DNA from: Cellulosimicrobium protaetiae
GTDB lineage: Bacteria; Actinomycetota; Actinomycetes; Actinomycetales; Cellulomonadaceae
Direction of reading: 5' to 3'
NCBI RefSeq assembly: GCF_009708005.2
Contig: NZ_CP052757.1
Location: 3,658,001 to 3,722,000 of the forward strand
Length of the DNA stretch: 64,000 bases
Below the pieces are notes generated by a model. It saw nothing but the letters and a program-made list of their open reading frames with translations, did no database searches and was not told where the DNA came from. This document shows, in pieces, positions 8,653-15,457 of the stretch. Both the position numbers and the translations under genes were made by a program. The first letter of the stretch is position 1. The number at the start of each line of letters is the position of its first letter.

Positions 8653-9762
8653 TCAGCCGCGCGCCTCGCACGTCGGGAGGGAGTCGCCCTCGCCCGCGCC
8701 GATCGCCTCCATCGCGGCGCGGGCGTCGGCCAGCGTCGAGACCGCGGCGACGTGCAACCCCTCGGGGACGTTGCCCACGACCTCGGGGCAGTTCGCCTGC
8801 GGCGCGAGGAACCACGACGCGCCGTCGCGCAGGGCGCCGTACAGCTTCTGCTGGATGCCGCCGATCGGGCCGACGTCGCCCTCGACGCTCATCGTCCCCG
8901 TCCCGGCGATGACGACACCGTTCGCCTCGTCCTCGGGCGTGAGCTGGTCGACGATGCCGAGCGCGAACATCGTGCCCGCGCTCGGGCCGCCGATGTCCTC
9001 GATCTGGATCGTGACGTCGACCGGGAAGTCGAACGTCGGGTCGATGAAGACGCCGAGCAGCGCGGTGTCGCCGCCGTCGGTCGTCGTGACCGTGAGGTCG
9101 GTCGCCGTGCCGTCGCGCACGACGCCGAGGGTCACGTCGGCCCCCGGTTCGACCGTCGCGAGCCCGTCGATGAGGTCCTGGTACGTCGGGACCGGCGCGC
9201 CGTCGAGCGCGACGATGACGTCGCCCTGCTCCACCACGCCGTCCGACCCGCTGTCCGGGACCGCGGCCTCGACCGTGAGGGTCGCCGGGACCTCGTACCC
9301 GAGCTCGGTGAGCGCCGCGACGGTCGCGTTCTCCTGGGAGGAGATCATCTCGGCCTGGCCCTGCTGCTCGGTCTCCTCCTTGGTACGACCGGTCGGGAAG
9401 ACTTCCTCGACGGGTCGCACGCTGCGCGAGCGGTCGAACCAGCCCTGCACGACCTGGCCGAGGTTGACCGGGTACCCCGGTCCCCCCGCGACGGAGACGG
9501 TCGTCAGGCGCAGCTCGCCGGTCGAGTCGAACGTCTCGGCGCCCGTGATGGAGATGAGCGGTGTGCCGCCCTGCTCGCCGAGCGTGTCCTCCGTCGGCCC
9601 CGGCGACCGGACCGCGTACGGCGCGGGCAGGATCGCGAGGCCCGCGACGAGCAGCGTCGTCACCAGCAGGGAGATGCCGAACGTCACGGTCCGCCGGGTC
9701 ACGGGCGGCGGGGTGTGCTCGTCCTCGGTGAGGAGGGCGTCGAAGGAGGGGGCGTCGCTCAC
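8653..9762 (-). CDS. Membrane-anchored PDZ/Lon-like serine protease (YlbL type)
   Basis: A 369-residue protein with one membrane anchor (about 26-46), a PDZ domain (about 160-225: VVEQGDVIVALDGAPV) and a C-terminal S16 Lon-type proteolytic domain facing outward. The Ser-Lys dyad is visible: Ser261 in IGGPSAGTMFALGI and Lys306 in IGGIQQKLYGA. Family members (Bacillus YlbL, mycobacterial Rv3194c) process envelope proteins; the substrate here is unknown. GTG at 9762 is preceded by GATGAT plus six bases. The gene is convergent with the PPA1309-family gene. Confidence 0.93.
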   Translation of the reverse strand: MSDAPSFDALLTEDEHTPPPVTRRTVTFGISLLVTTLLVAGLAILPAPYAVRSPGPTEDTLGEQGGTPLISITGAETFDSTGELRLTTVSVAGGPGYPVNLGQVVQGWFDRSRSVRPVEEVFPTGRTKEETEQQGQAEMISSQENATVAALTELGYEVPATLTVEAAVPDSGSDGVVEQGDVIVALDGAPVPTYQDLIDGLATVEPGADVTLGVVRDGTATDLTVTTTDGGDTALLGVFIDPTFDFPVDVTIQIEDIGGPSAGTMFALGIVDQLTPEDEANGVVIAGTGTMSVEGDVGPIGGIQQKLYGALRDGASWFLAPQANCPEVVGNVPEGLHVAAVSTLADARAAMEAIGAGEGDSLPTCEARG

Positions 9763-9845
9763 CGGGACATCATCCCCGAGGTTGCTGGGTTCTCCCTGCC
9801 GACGCCGCCGCGAGCCCGGTGCGGCACGCGCGCGGCCCCGGGACG

Positions 9846-10940
9846 TCACGGCTTGCGCGCTCGGGCCTGCCGCCACACCGCCGCGGTGCCGAGGGCAGCG
9901 ACGGCCGCGCCCGCCGCGCCCAGGGCCGCCGCGTCGCGTCCCCCGAACCGGATCCCCGCGACCCCCACCCGGCCGCGCACCTCCGCGAGCAGCACCTCGA
10001 GCGCGGCCGCGCCCGTCCAGGTCGGCTCCCACCCGGCGCCGTGCAGACGCCCGGCGGAGACCGACCAGGGGTGCACGACGAACGCGAGGTCGTTCGCCGG
10101 CGACGGCAGCACCCCGACCCGGTGCAGGCGCTCCGCCGCGCCGAAGGCCGTCGCCGGCGGGAGCTGGACCGTGCGCAGCCCGGCCGCCGCCGCGACCGTC
10201 TCGGAGTCGAGCTCGTCGGGCAGCCCGTCCCGCAGCGGGCCCGCGGTCAGGCCGCCGACCAGGCCGCCGTCGAGCGCGACGCGGACCGCCGAGACGACGT
10301 CCTCGACGTGCACGAGCTGCCACGTGCGCTCCCCGCCGCGCACCGTGAGAAGCCGTGGGGCCTCGAAGTGCCGGGTGAGGAGGGTGTCGATCCCCGGCCC
10401 GACGACGACCGCCGGCCGCACCAGGCCGAGCGGCACCCCGCGGAGCGCCTCGCGCAGCGCGTCCTCGAACGCGGCCACGTCCCCCGCGAACCCGGGGGCG
10501 TCGTCGACGGCGACCGGGTCGTCGTCCTCGATCACCGCGCGACCCGGCGTCGCCCCGTGCACCGCCGCCGAGGTCACCGCGACGACGTGCTCGATCCCCG
10601 CGGCGACCGCGGCCTCGCCCGCGCGCCGGCCGAGGAGCGCGAGCCGGGCACGCTGCTCGGCGTCGGTCTTCGCCCGCGGCGCCCCGAACTCCCCCGCGGG
10701 GGCGACGACGACGAGCCGGCGTGCGTCGTCGGGCCACCCGTCGGGGTCCACGGGAGACACGTCGGCCGCGCCCAGCCCCCGGCGGACCGCGTCCGCGACC
10801 TGACCGACCCCGACGACCACGACGGGGTCACGAGGCGGCACGACAGGCCCGGGTACCCGGGACTCCCCCGTGCCTCCGGGGGGCTGCCCCCCGGCGGGGA
10901 CCGCGTCGCTGCGCCGTGAGCGAACCCGGCCCTCGGACAT
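9846..10940 (-). CDS. NAD(P)-binding Rossmann-fold epimerase/dehydratase-like protein
   Basis: Resembles NAD-dependent epimerase/dehydratases of the extended SDR class. A glycine motif VVVVGVGQVADAVRR appears at residue 39, VVAVTSAAVHG in mid protein, LVRPAVVVGPG and QLVHVEDVVSAV later, and a hydrophobic C-terminal helix (AAALGAAGAAVAALGTAAVW) that may anchor it. The usual YxxxK pair is not obvious, so enzymatic activity is uncertain. The first 33 residues are low complexity and contain a 14-bp DNA palindrome (10848-10861). A GTG at 10841 (VPPRDPVVVVGVG) is therefore a credible alternative start. It diverges from the DUF2342 gene. Confidence 0.8.
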   Translation of the reverse strand: MSEGRVRSRRSDAVPAGGQPPGGTGESRVPGPVVPPRDPVVVVGVGQVADAVRRGLGAADVSPVDPDGWPDDARRLVVVAPAGEFGAPRAKTDAEQRARLALLGRRAGEAAVAAGIEHVVAVTSAAVHGATPGRAVIEDDDPVAVDDAPGFAGDVAAFEDALREALRGVPLGLVRPAVVVGPGIDTLLTRHFEAPRLLTVRGGERTWQLVHVEDVVSAVRVALDGGLVGGLTAGPLRDGLPDELDSETVAAAAGLRTVQLPPATAFGAAERLHRVGVLPSPANDLAFVVHPWSVSAGRLHGAGWEPTWTGAAALEVLLAEVRGRVGVAGIRFGGRDAAALGAAGAAVAALGTAAVWRQARARKP

Positions 10941-10976
10941 GGCCCAGCCCCCGTTCTCGGCGCTCGATCGTGGTTA

Positions 10977-10988
10977 CGGTGATCACCG
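10977..10988. promoter_or_regulatory. 12-bp perfect palindrome in a divergent promoter region
   Basis: CGGTGATCACCG lies in the 69-base gap between the Rossmann-fold gene (reverse) and the DUF2342 gene (forward). It could be an operator for either; no regulator is known. Confidence 0.3.
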
Positions 10989-11009
10989 ACGCTACCGTGA
11001 GGAGTCGCC

Positions 11010-12536
11010 ATGAGCAGCCTTCCCCCCGACCGCACACCCGGACCGGACGACGACACGCCCTTCGACCCGCGGTTCGAGGAGCTGCTCCGCTCGATGCTCG
11101 GACCCGACGCGGACGAGGCGCTGCGCGAGCTGCGCGCCCGCGGCCTCGACCCCCAGGCGCTCGCCGCCGGGGGCGCGGCCGACCCGCAGCTGTTCCAGCA
11201 CGTCCTCGCGCAGGTCCAGCGGCTGCTGTCGACGCCGAGCGACGGCCCCGTGAACACCGACGTCTCGCACGACGTCGCGCGCCAGGTCGCCGTCGCCGAG
11301 GGCGACCCCTCCGTCACGACGGCGCAGCAGCGGGCCGTCACCGAGTCGCTGTCCGTCGCCGAGCTGTGGCTCGACGCCGTGACCGACCTCCCGCCGTCGG
11401 GCGGACGCGCCCAGGCCTGGAGCCGCTCCGAGTGGGTAGAGCACACGCTCCCGGCGTGGAACGAGCTCGTCGCTCCGGTCGCCGCGTCCGTCGCCGACGC
11501 GCTCGCGACCGTCCTGCGCGACCAGCTCCCGGAGGGCCTCGGGGACGACCCGTCCGCGCTCCCGGGCGTCGGCTTCACGCTCCCGGGCCAGGTCCCCGGT
11601 CTGCCCGCGGGCGCGCTCGGGATGCCGGGCGACCCCGCGGCGCTCATGCAGCGCCTCGGCTCGGCCGTCTTCGGCATGCAGGTCGGCCAGGCCGCCGGGA
11701 CGCTGTCGCGCGAGGTCTTCGGTGCCACCGACGTGGGGCTCCCCCTGCTCGACCAGCCCGGGACGGTCCTGCTGCCGACGAACGTCGAGGCGTTCGCCGA
11801 GGGACTCGACGCGCCGGCCGAGGAGGTACGGCTCTTCCTCGCGCTCCGCGAGGCCGCCCACGCGCGCCTCTTCACGCACGTGTCGTGGCTGCGCGGGCAC
11901 CTGCGCAGCCTCGTCGACGCGTACGCGCGCGGCATCACGATCGACCTGTCCGCACTCGAGTCGCAGCTCGCCGACGTCGACCTCACCGACACCGGTGCCC
12001 TGCAGCAGGCGCTCTCGGGCGGTGTGTTCGGGCTCCAGAACACGCCCGAGCAGCAGGCGACGCTGCTCCGGCTGGAGACGACGCTCGCGCTCGTCGAGGG
12101 CTGGGTCGACGAGGTGACGGCGGCCGCGGCGCTCCCCCACCTGCCGCACGCCGTCCCGCTGCGCGAGATGCTGCGACGACGACGCGCGGCGGGCGGCCCC
12201 GCCGAGCACACCTTCGCGACCCTGGTCGGGCTGGAGCTGCGTCCCCGTCGCTCGCGCGACGCGGCGGCGCTCTGGGCGCTCATCGCCGCGCAGTCCGGGT
12301 CGAGCGCGCGCGACGGCGTGTGGGACCACCCCGACCTCCTGCCCGACGCGACGGACCTCGACGACCCGACGGGCTACGAGAGCCGGCGGGCCGTGACCCG
12401 CATCGAGGAGGCCGACGTCGACCGCGCCCTCGAGGAGATCTTCCGAGCCGCGGCGAGCGGCGGGTCGGACGAGGACCCGTCGACGGACGAGCCGCACGAC
12501 GACGGCACCACGGACGGGGACGGCGCCGCGCGCTGA
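11010..12536 (+). CDS. DUF2342 zinc-dependent metalloprotease-like protein
   Basis: A 508-residue cytosolic protein of the DUF2342/TIGR03624 family (Rv3195-like). The diagnostic segment is LREAAHARLFTHVSWLRGHL around residues 285-305, where the zincin-type helix reads R-E-A-A-H, so the first His of a classic HExxH is Arg. This leaves catalytic activity open. Other family parts are VFGMQVGQAAGTLSREVFG and the C-terminal WDHPDLLPDATDLDDP. The last 40 residues are acidic and disordered. ATG at 11010 has a strong upstream GTGAGGAG. It converges with a YgjP-type metallopeptidase. Confidence 0.92.
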   Translation: MSSLPPDRTPGPDDDTPFDPRFEELLRSMLGPDADEALRELRARGLDPQALAAGGAADPQLFQHVLAQVQRLLSTPSDGPVNTDVSHDVARQVAVAEGDPSVTTAQQRAVTESLSVAELWLDAVTDLPPSGGRAQAWSRSEWVEHTLPAWNELVAPVAASVADALATVLRDQLPEGLGDDPSALPGVGFTLPGQVPGLPAGALGMPGDPAALMQRLGSAVFGMQVGQAAGTLSREVFGATDVGLPLLDQPGTVLLPTNVEAFAEGLDAPAEEVRLFLALREAAHARLFTHVSWLRGHLRSLVDAYARGITIDLSALESQLADVDLTDTGALQQALSGGVFGLQNTPEQQATLLRLETTLALVEGWVDEVTAAAALPHLPHAVPLREMLRRRRAAGGPAEHTFATLVGLELRPRRSRDAAALWALIAAQSGSSARDGVWDHPDLLPDATDLDDPTGYESRRAVTRIEEADVDRALEEIFRAAASGGSDEDPSTDEPHDDGTTDGDGAAR

Positions 12537-12564
12537 GCCGACGGCGTCGACCCGGGCGGGCACC

Positions 12565-12589
12565 CCGACCCGGTCGACGACCCGGTCGG
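12565..12589. terminator. Stem-loop between convergent DUF2342 and metallopeptidase genes
   Basis: An 11-bp stem with one C-C mismatch and a 3-base loop sits in the 58-base gap between two convergent stops. No T-run follows on either side. Confidence 0.45.
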
Positions 12590-12594
12590 CCAGG

Positions 12595-13200
12595 TCAGGT
12601 CAGGGCGCGCCCGTCGGGGACCGCGTCGTCGCCCGAGTCCTCCCCCTCGTGGTCCGGGTCCTCGTGTGCCGGGTCCTCGTGGTCCGGGTCCTCGTGCCCG
12701 GCGTCGCGGGCGAAGGACACGCCCTCCAGGAAGCCGCGCGCCCGGTCGGTCCTCGGGTAGGCCTCGAGCAGCTTCCAGAAGCCGGGGCCGTGCCCGGCGT
12801 GGAGCAGGTGGGCGAGCTCGTGCAGCAGCACGTAGTCGAGCACCCAGGGCGGCATCCCCCGCACCCGGGTCGAGATGCGGATCGTCCCGTCGATGAGGGT
12901 GCACGACCCCCACCGTCGGTCCTGGTTGCCGGACCAGCGCACGCTCGTGGGGTGCGCCCGGCCGTCGAGGTACTTCTCGGACAGCTCCGCCGCCCGCCGC
13001 TCGAGCTCGTCGTCCGAGGGCCGTCGGCGGCGCTCGGAGTCGGCGAGGCGGTCGAGCATGCGCTGGACCCACTCACGCTCCTGCGCGCGCGTGAAGCGCG
13101 CCGGGATCGCGACGACGGTGCGCTCGCCGTCACGGTAGGCGCTCACCGTGCTCTTGCGTCGGCGGCTCCGCCGAACCTCCACGATCGTCTCCCGGGCCAC
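12595..13200 (-). CDS. YgjP-like (DUF45/M48-type) metallopeptidase
   Basis: A 201-residue protein. The core has RWGSCTLIDGTIRISTR, then DYVLLHELAHLLHAGHGPGFWKLLEAYP, i.e. the HELAH zinc helix followed by HGPGFW, which is typical of the YgjP/DUF45 family. The substrate is unknown. GTG at 13200 is preceded by TACGGT and six bases (leaderless type), which settles the start against a longer frame to 13293. The C-terminal tail is unusual: three to four 15-base units encode HEDP(D/A), giving a His/Asp/Glu-rich stretch that could bind metal. Confidence 0.87.
   Translation of the reverse strand: MARETIVEVRRSRRRKSTVSAYRDGERTVVAIPARFTRAQEREWVQRMLDRLADSERRRRPSDDELERRAAELSEKYLDGRAHPTSVRWSGNQDRRWGSCTLIDGTIRISTRVRGMPPWVLDYVLLHELAHLLHAGHGPGFWKLLEAYPRTDRARGFLEGVSFARDAGHEDPDHEDPAHEDPDHEGEDSGDDAVPDGRALT
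12646..12705 (-). repeat. Tandem 15-bp repeat in the metallopeptidase tail
   Basis: Four 15-base units (12646, 12661, 12676 and a degenerate one at 12691). The first and third are identical. They encode DPDHE/DPAHE and are likely to vary in copy number between strains. Confidence 0.85.
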
Positions 13201-13429
13201 GCTCAGACCGTAGTGGTTCTCGCCACGAAAAGGCAGGGCCCCACGCCGCGCGCGGCGGATTCCTGCGCCCGCAGGTCGAGCGGACGGCCGCAATGCTTGT
13301 GCGTCCGGTCAAGGGATGGCCCACGAAGCGCCCTGATCACGCCCTGTGGACAACCGGGGTCGGGCCGCGGCGCCGTGCCAGTCTGGACCGGGCGCCCGCC
13401 GCGCCGCACCCGACGACCACGGAGGAACC

Positions 13430-14545
13430 GTGCCCCGACGACGAGTCCTGCGACCCGAGGCCCGCGTCCTGCGACGCGCCCCCGGAGAGGTGCAGGTCGG
13501 CACCGACCCCCGCTGGTCGGTGCGGATCGCGGGGCTCGAGCCGGACGACGAGGAGTGGCTGGGCGCGCTCGCGTCCCCCGCCGGGCAGCGTGGCGGCCCG
13601 GACCCGGTGCTCGCGGGGGCGACGGGCGCTTCCGGCCGGCGCAGCGCCCTCGTCACGCTGCTCGAGGAGGCGCACCTGCTCGTCCCGGCACGACCGCGAC
13701 GTGCGGCCTCGACCGCGCCGGCGAACGGCCATGCCGACCTCGGCGTGCTCTCGGCCCTGCGGCCCGACGGCGCCGGGCACCGCGTGCTCGCGGCCCGCGC
13801 TCGGTCGACGGTCGCCGTCGTCGGGCTCGGGCGGGTGGGGGCGGCGCTCGCGCTGCACCTCGCGACCGCGGGGGTGGGCACGATCGTCGTCGACGACCCG
13901 GGCACCGTCCTCTCGACCGACGTCGGGTCGGGTGCGTACCGGGTCAGGGACGTGGGTGCGTCGCGCGAGGCGGCGGTCAGGAGGCTCGTCGAGGAGGTCG
14001 CGCCCGCCGTCGTGGTCGCCGGGACGTCGTCGGAGCGCACGACGGCCCACGTCCCGGCTCCACCACCCGACGTCGTCGTCGTGGTCGAGCACGGCGCGGC
14101 GGACCCGGGACGGGTCCGGCGGCTCGTGGGTGAGGGGGTCGCGCACCTGTCCGTCGTGGTGCGGGAGGCCGACGTCGTCGTGGGACCGTTCGTCCGGCCG
14201 GGGCTCGACCCGTGCCTGACGTGCGTGGACCTGCGCCAGGCGGACGTCGACCCGTGCTGGCCGCAGCTCGCGCGGCAGCTCAGGGAACGACGGCCTGCGG
14301 GGTCGTGCGAGGAGACGCTCGTCGCGGCGTCGGCGGCCGCCGTCGCGCTCGGTCAGGTCCTGGCAGCCCTGGACGGGCTGGTGCCCCGCGCAGCCACGGC
14401 CTGCATCGAGATCCCTGCTCCCGATGCCGTGCCGCGGCTGCGCGAGACGAGCCGCCACCCGCTCTGCGGGTGCGGCGAGCTGGCGCGCACGCCCCCGGAC
14501 GGGGCGCCGCTGCCCATGTCAGGCCGCCGTCGAGGCGCCGACTGA
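13430..14545 (+). CDS. Stand-alone ThiF/E1-like protein with zinc-ribbon cysteines
   Basis: A 371-residue protein with a ThiF/MoeB/E1-type Rossmann core, often annotated as a cyclodehydratase-domain or TOMM leader-binding-like protein. The nucleotide loop is VAVVGLGRVGAALALHLATAGVG (split: VAVVGLGRVG, then AALALHLATAG) near residues 127-150, followed by IVVDDPG. The cysteines CLTC (with DPCW soon after) and a C-terminal CGCGEL could form the structural zinc site of the family. The expected adenylation Arg and Lys residues cannot be placed with confidence. No YcaO, MoaD-like or RiPP precursor partner is seen nearby. GTG at 13430 has a strong GGAGGAA upstream. It converges on whiB7; the stop codons overlap by 27 bases. 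Confidence 0.78.
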   Translation: MPRRRVLRPEARVLRRAPGEVQVGTDPRWSVRIAGLEPDDEEWLGALASPAGQRGGPDPVLAGATGASGRRSALVTLLEEAHLLVPARPRRAASTAPANGHADLGVLSALRPDGAGHRVLAARARSTVAVVGLGRVGAALALHLATAGVGTIVVDDPGTVLSTDVGSGAYRVRDVGASREAAVRRLVEEVAPAVVVAGTSSERTTAHVPAPPPDVVVVVEHGAADPGRVRRLVGEGVAHLSVVVREADVVVGPFVRPGLDPCLTCVDLRQADVDPCWPQLARQLRERRPAGSCEETLVAASAAAVALGQVLAALDGLVPRAATACIEIPAPDAVPRLRETSRHPLCGCGELARTPPDGAPLPMSGRRRGAD

Positions 14546-14956
14546 CGCCCCGGCGCCGGCACGTGCGGCCTCCTGCACCTGGCGCTCGGCCTCGCGGGCG
14601 AGCACCTCGGCCTTGCTCGGACGGCCGCGACCGCGCTTGCGCGCGACGACGACGCCGTCCACGAAGACCTCTCCGCCCCAGACGCCCCAGGGCTCCCGAC
14701 GCTCGATCGCGCCGGCGAGGCAGCCCTCGACGAGGGGGCACGTGCGGCACAGTGCCTTGGCCTCCTCGACCTCGGCGGACCGCTCGGCGAACCAGAGCTC
14801 CGGGTCGTTGGTGCGGCAGGGAAGCAGGCCCGCGAGGAGACGGTCGAACTCCGCGGAGTCCTGCTCGCCGAGCGGGGTGGCCAGCGGTTGGTGGGGGACC
14901 CAGGGGCCGGATCCGCCCTGGGCAGTGATGTTGTCGAGCAGCGCGGTGAGCCGCAC
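14519..14956 (-). CDS. whiB7: WhiB-family transcription factor WhiB7 (WblC)
   Basis: A 145-residue Fe-S transcription factor. The four cluster ligands are Cys47, Cys70, Cys73 and Cys79; GVWGG is at 91-95; and the AT-hook RGRGRP is at 108-113, the combination specific to WhiB7. In mycobacteria and Streptomyces WhiB7 binds the SigA sigma subunit and AT-rich DNA next to the -35 to induce intrinsic antibiotic resistance. Its position next to uvrD2 and mycoredoxin is also as in mycobacteria. GTG at 14956 was chosen because GGAGG lies five bases upstream. A longer frame from ATG at 15031 (170 residues) has no such site. The N-terminus is longer than in mycobacterial WhiB7. Expression is likely controlled by the 400-base leader upstream. 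The 3' end overlaps the convergent ThiF-like gene. Confidence 0.92.
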   Translation of the reverse strand: MRLTALLDNITAQGGSGPWVPHQPLATPLGEQDSAEFDRLLAGLLPCRTNDPELWFAERSAEVEEAKALCRTCPLVEGCLAGAIERREPWGVWGGEVFVDGVVVARKRGRGRPSKAEVLAREAERQVQEAARAGAGASVGASTAA

Positions 14957-15078
14957 GATGTCCTCCAGTGATGTCCTGTCGTGGGTGTGAACGTCGTCGT
15001 CACAGGACCCGAGGACAGCGGTCCCCGTCATGGGAGAGACGGGAGAGACCGGTGATCCTCATCGGCAGACGTGTCCGG

Positions 15079-15118
15079 AGAACACGAAGGCCACGGGTCC
15101 GAGACGGACTCCGCGGCC
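15079..15118 (-). terminator. Predicted attenuator terminator in the whiB7 leader
   Basis: On the reverse strand GGCC-CGG-GTCCG pairs with CGGAC-CCG-GGCC around a 3-base loop (15089-15118) with one mismatch and one bulge, followed by TTCGTGTTCT. It lies 18 bases after the uORF stop and about 120 bases before the whiB7 start. The 5' arm contains CGGAGTCC (15106-15113), complementary to GGACTCCG inside the uORF (15218-15225), so an antiterminator fold is possible. Confidence 0.75.
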
Positions 15119-15126
15119 TGGAAGGT

Positions 15127-15145
15127 TCTGGTCGGTCAGACCAGA
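15127..15145 (-). promoter_or_regulatory. Hairpin over the whiB7 uORF stop codon
   Basis: TCTGGTC and GACCAGA form a 7-bp stem with a 5-base loop, and the uORF stop TGA (15136-15138) lies within the hairpin. Ribosome position at the stop would open it, so it may take part in choosing between terminator and antiterminator. Confidence 0.5.
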
Positions 15146-15291
15146 CGCGTCCTGGAGGCGGAGTCGGGAGCGGGGCGGGTGACGAAGGTGCCGCCGCGGT
15201 GCGCGGTTGCACGCGGACGGAGTCCTCCTGGCGTGCCCGTGTAGACGGACGCGTTATCCAGCAGGTGCGCCATGGCGATCTGGTTCTTCAT
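15136..15291 (-). CDS. 51-codon upstream ORF (leader peptide) of whiB7
   Basis: Starts with ATG at 15291 (MKNQIAMAHLLDNASVYTGT...) and ends in TGA at 15136. It is preceded by a purine-rich stretch with AGAGGGGG about 12 bases upstream; an in-frame GTG four codons earlier is possible. The predicted start of transcription near 15355 leaves about 64 untranslated bases. It carries the segment able to pair with the attenuator stem. WhiB7 genes in mycobacteria and Streptomyces are known to have a uORF whose translation under antibiotic stress relieves termination. The product itself probably has no function. Confidence 0.7.
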   Translation of the reverse strand: MKNQIAMAHLLDNASVYTGTPGGLRPRATAHRGGTFVTRPAPDSASRTRLV

Positions 15292-15361
15292 CAGCTTTCC
15301 CACCCCCTCTCTCCGTTCGGGGCCCGCCTTCCGGCGCGCCCCTCTCCAACAGGACTCGTCG

Positions 15362-15408
15362 ACCATATGTCGCGCGTCGCAGGACGCACAACTTATTTAC
15401 GAGAATTT
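15362..15408 (-). promoter_or_regulatory. whiB7 promoter with AT-rich WhiB7-binding patch
   Basis: On the reverse strand -35 TTGTGC (15386-15391) and -10 TATGGT (15362-15367) are 18 bases apart. Immediately upstream of the -35 is AAATTCTCGTAAATAAG, a striking AT-rich run in GC-rich DNA. WhiB7-dependent promoters are known to need AT-rich bases just upstream of the -35, so this fits positive autoregulation. Confidence 0.8.
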
Positions 15409-15439
15409 CTCCGACGAGTTTGTCGAGCCCCCTGCGGAG

Positions 15440-15457
15440 CCCGAGAACGGCTCCCCC
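15440..15457 (-). terminator. Small hairpin after uvrD2
   Basis: GGAGCC and GGCTCC with a 7-base loop directly follow the uvrD2 stop. It may separate uvrD2 from the whiB7 leader. There is no T-run. Confidence 0.35.

Noticed and set aside
10848-10861. 14-bp palindrome CCCGGGTACCCGGG as a definite operator
   Set aside because: It lies in the N-terminal codons of the longest frame and is purely GC-rich restriction-like symmetry. It is only used as weak support for a later start.
12646-12705. CRISPR-like short repeats
   Set aside because: Units are 15 bases, contiguous, in frame and coding, with no spacers. No cas gene is present in the window.
15000-15062. A second short ORF (20 codons, starting MRITGLSRLS) between the attenuator and whiB7
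   Set aside because: No ribosome site and no link to the pairing elements. It may be chance, so it is not listed as a gene.
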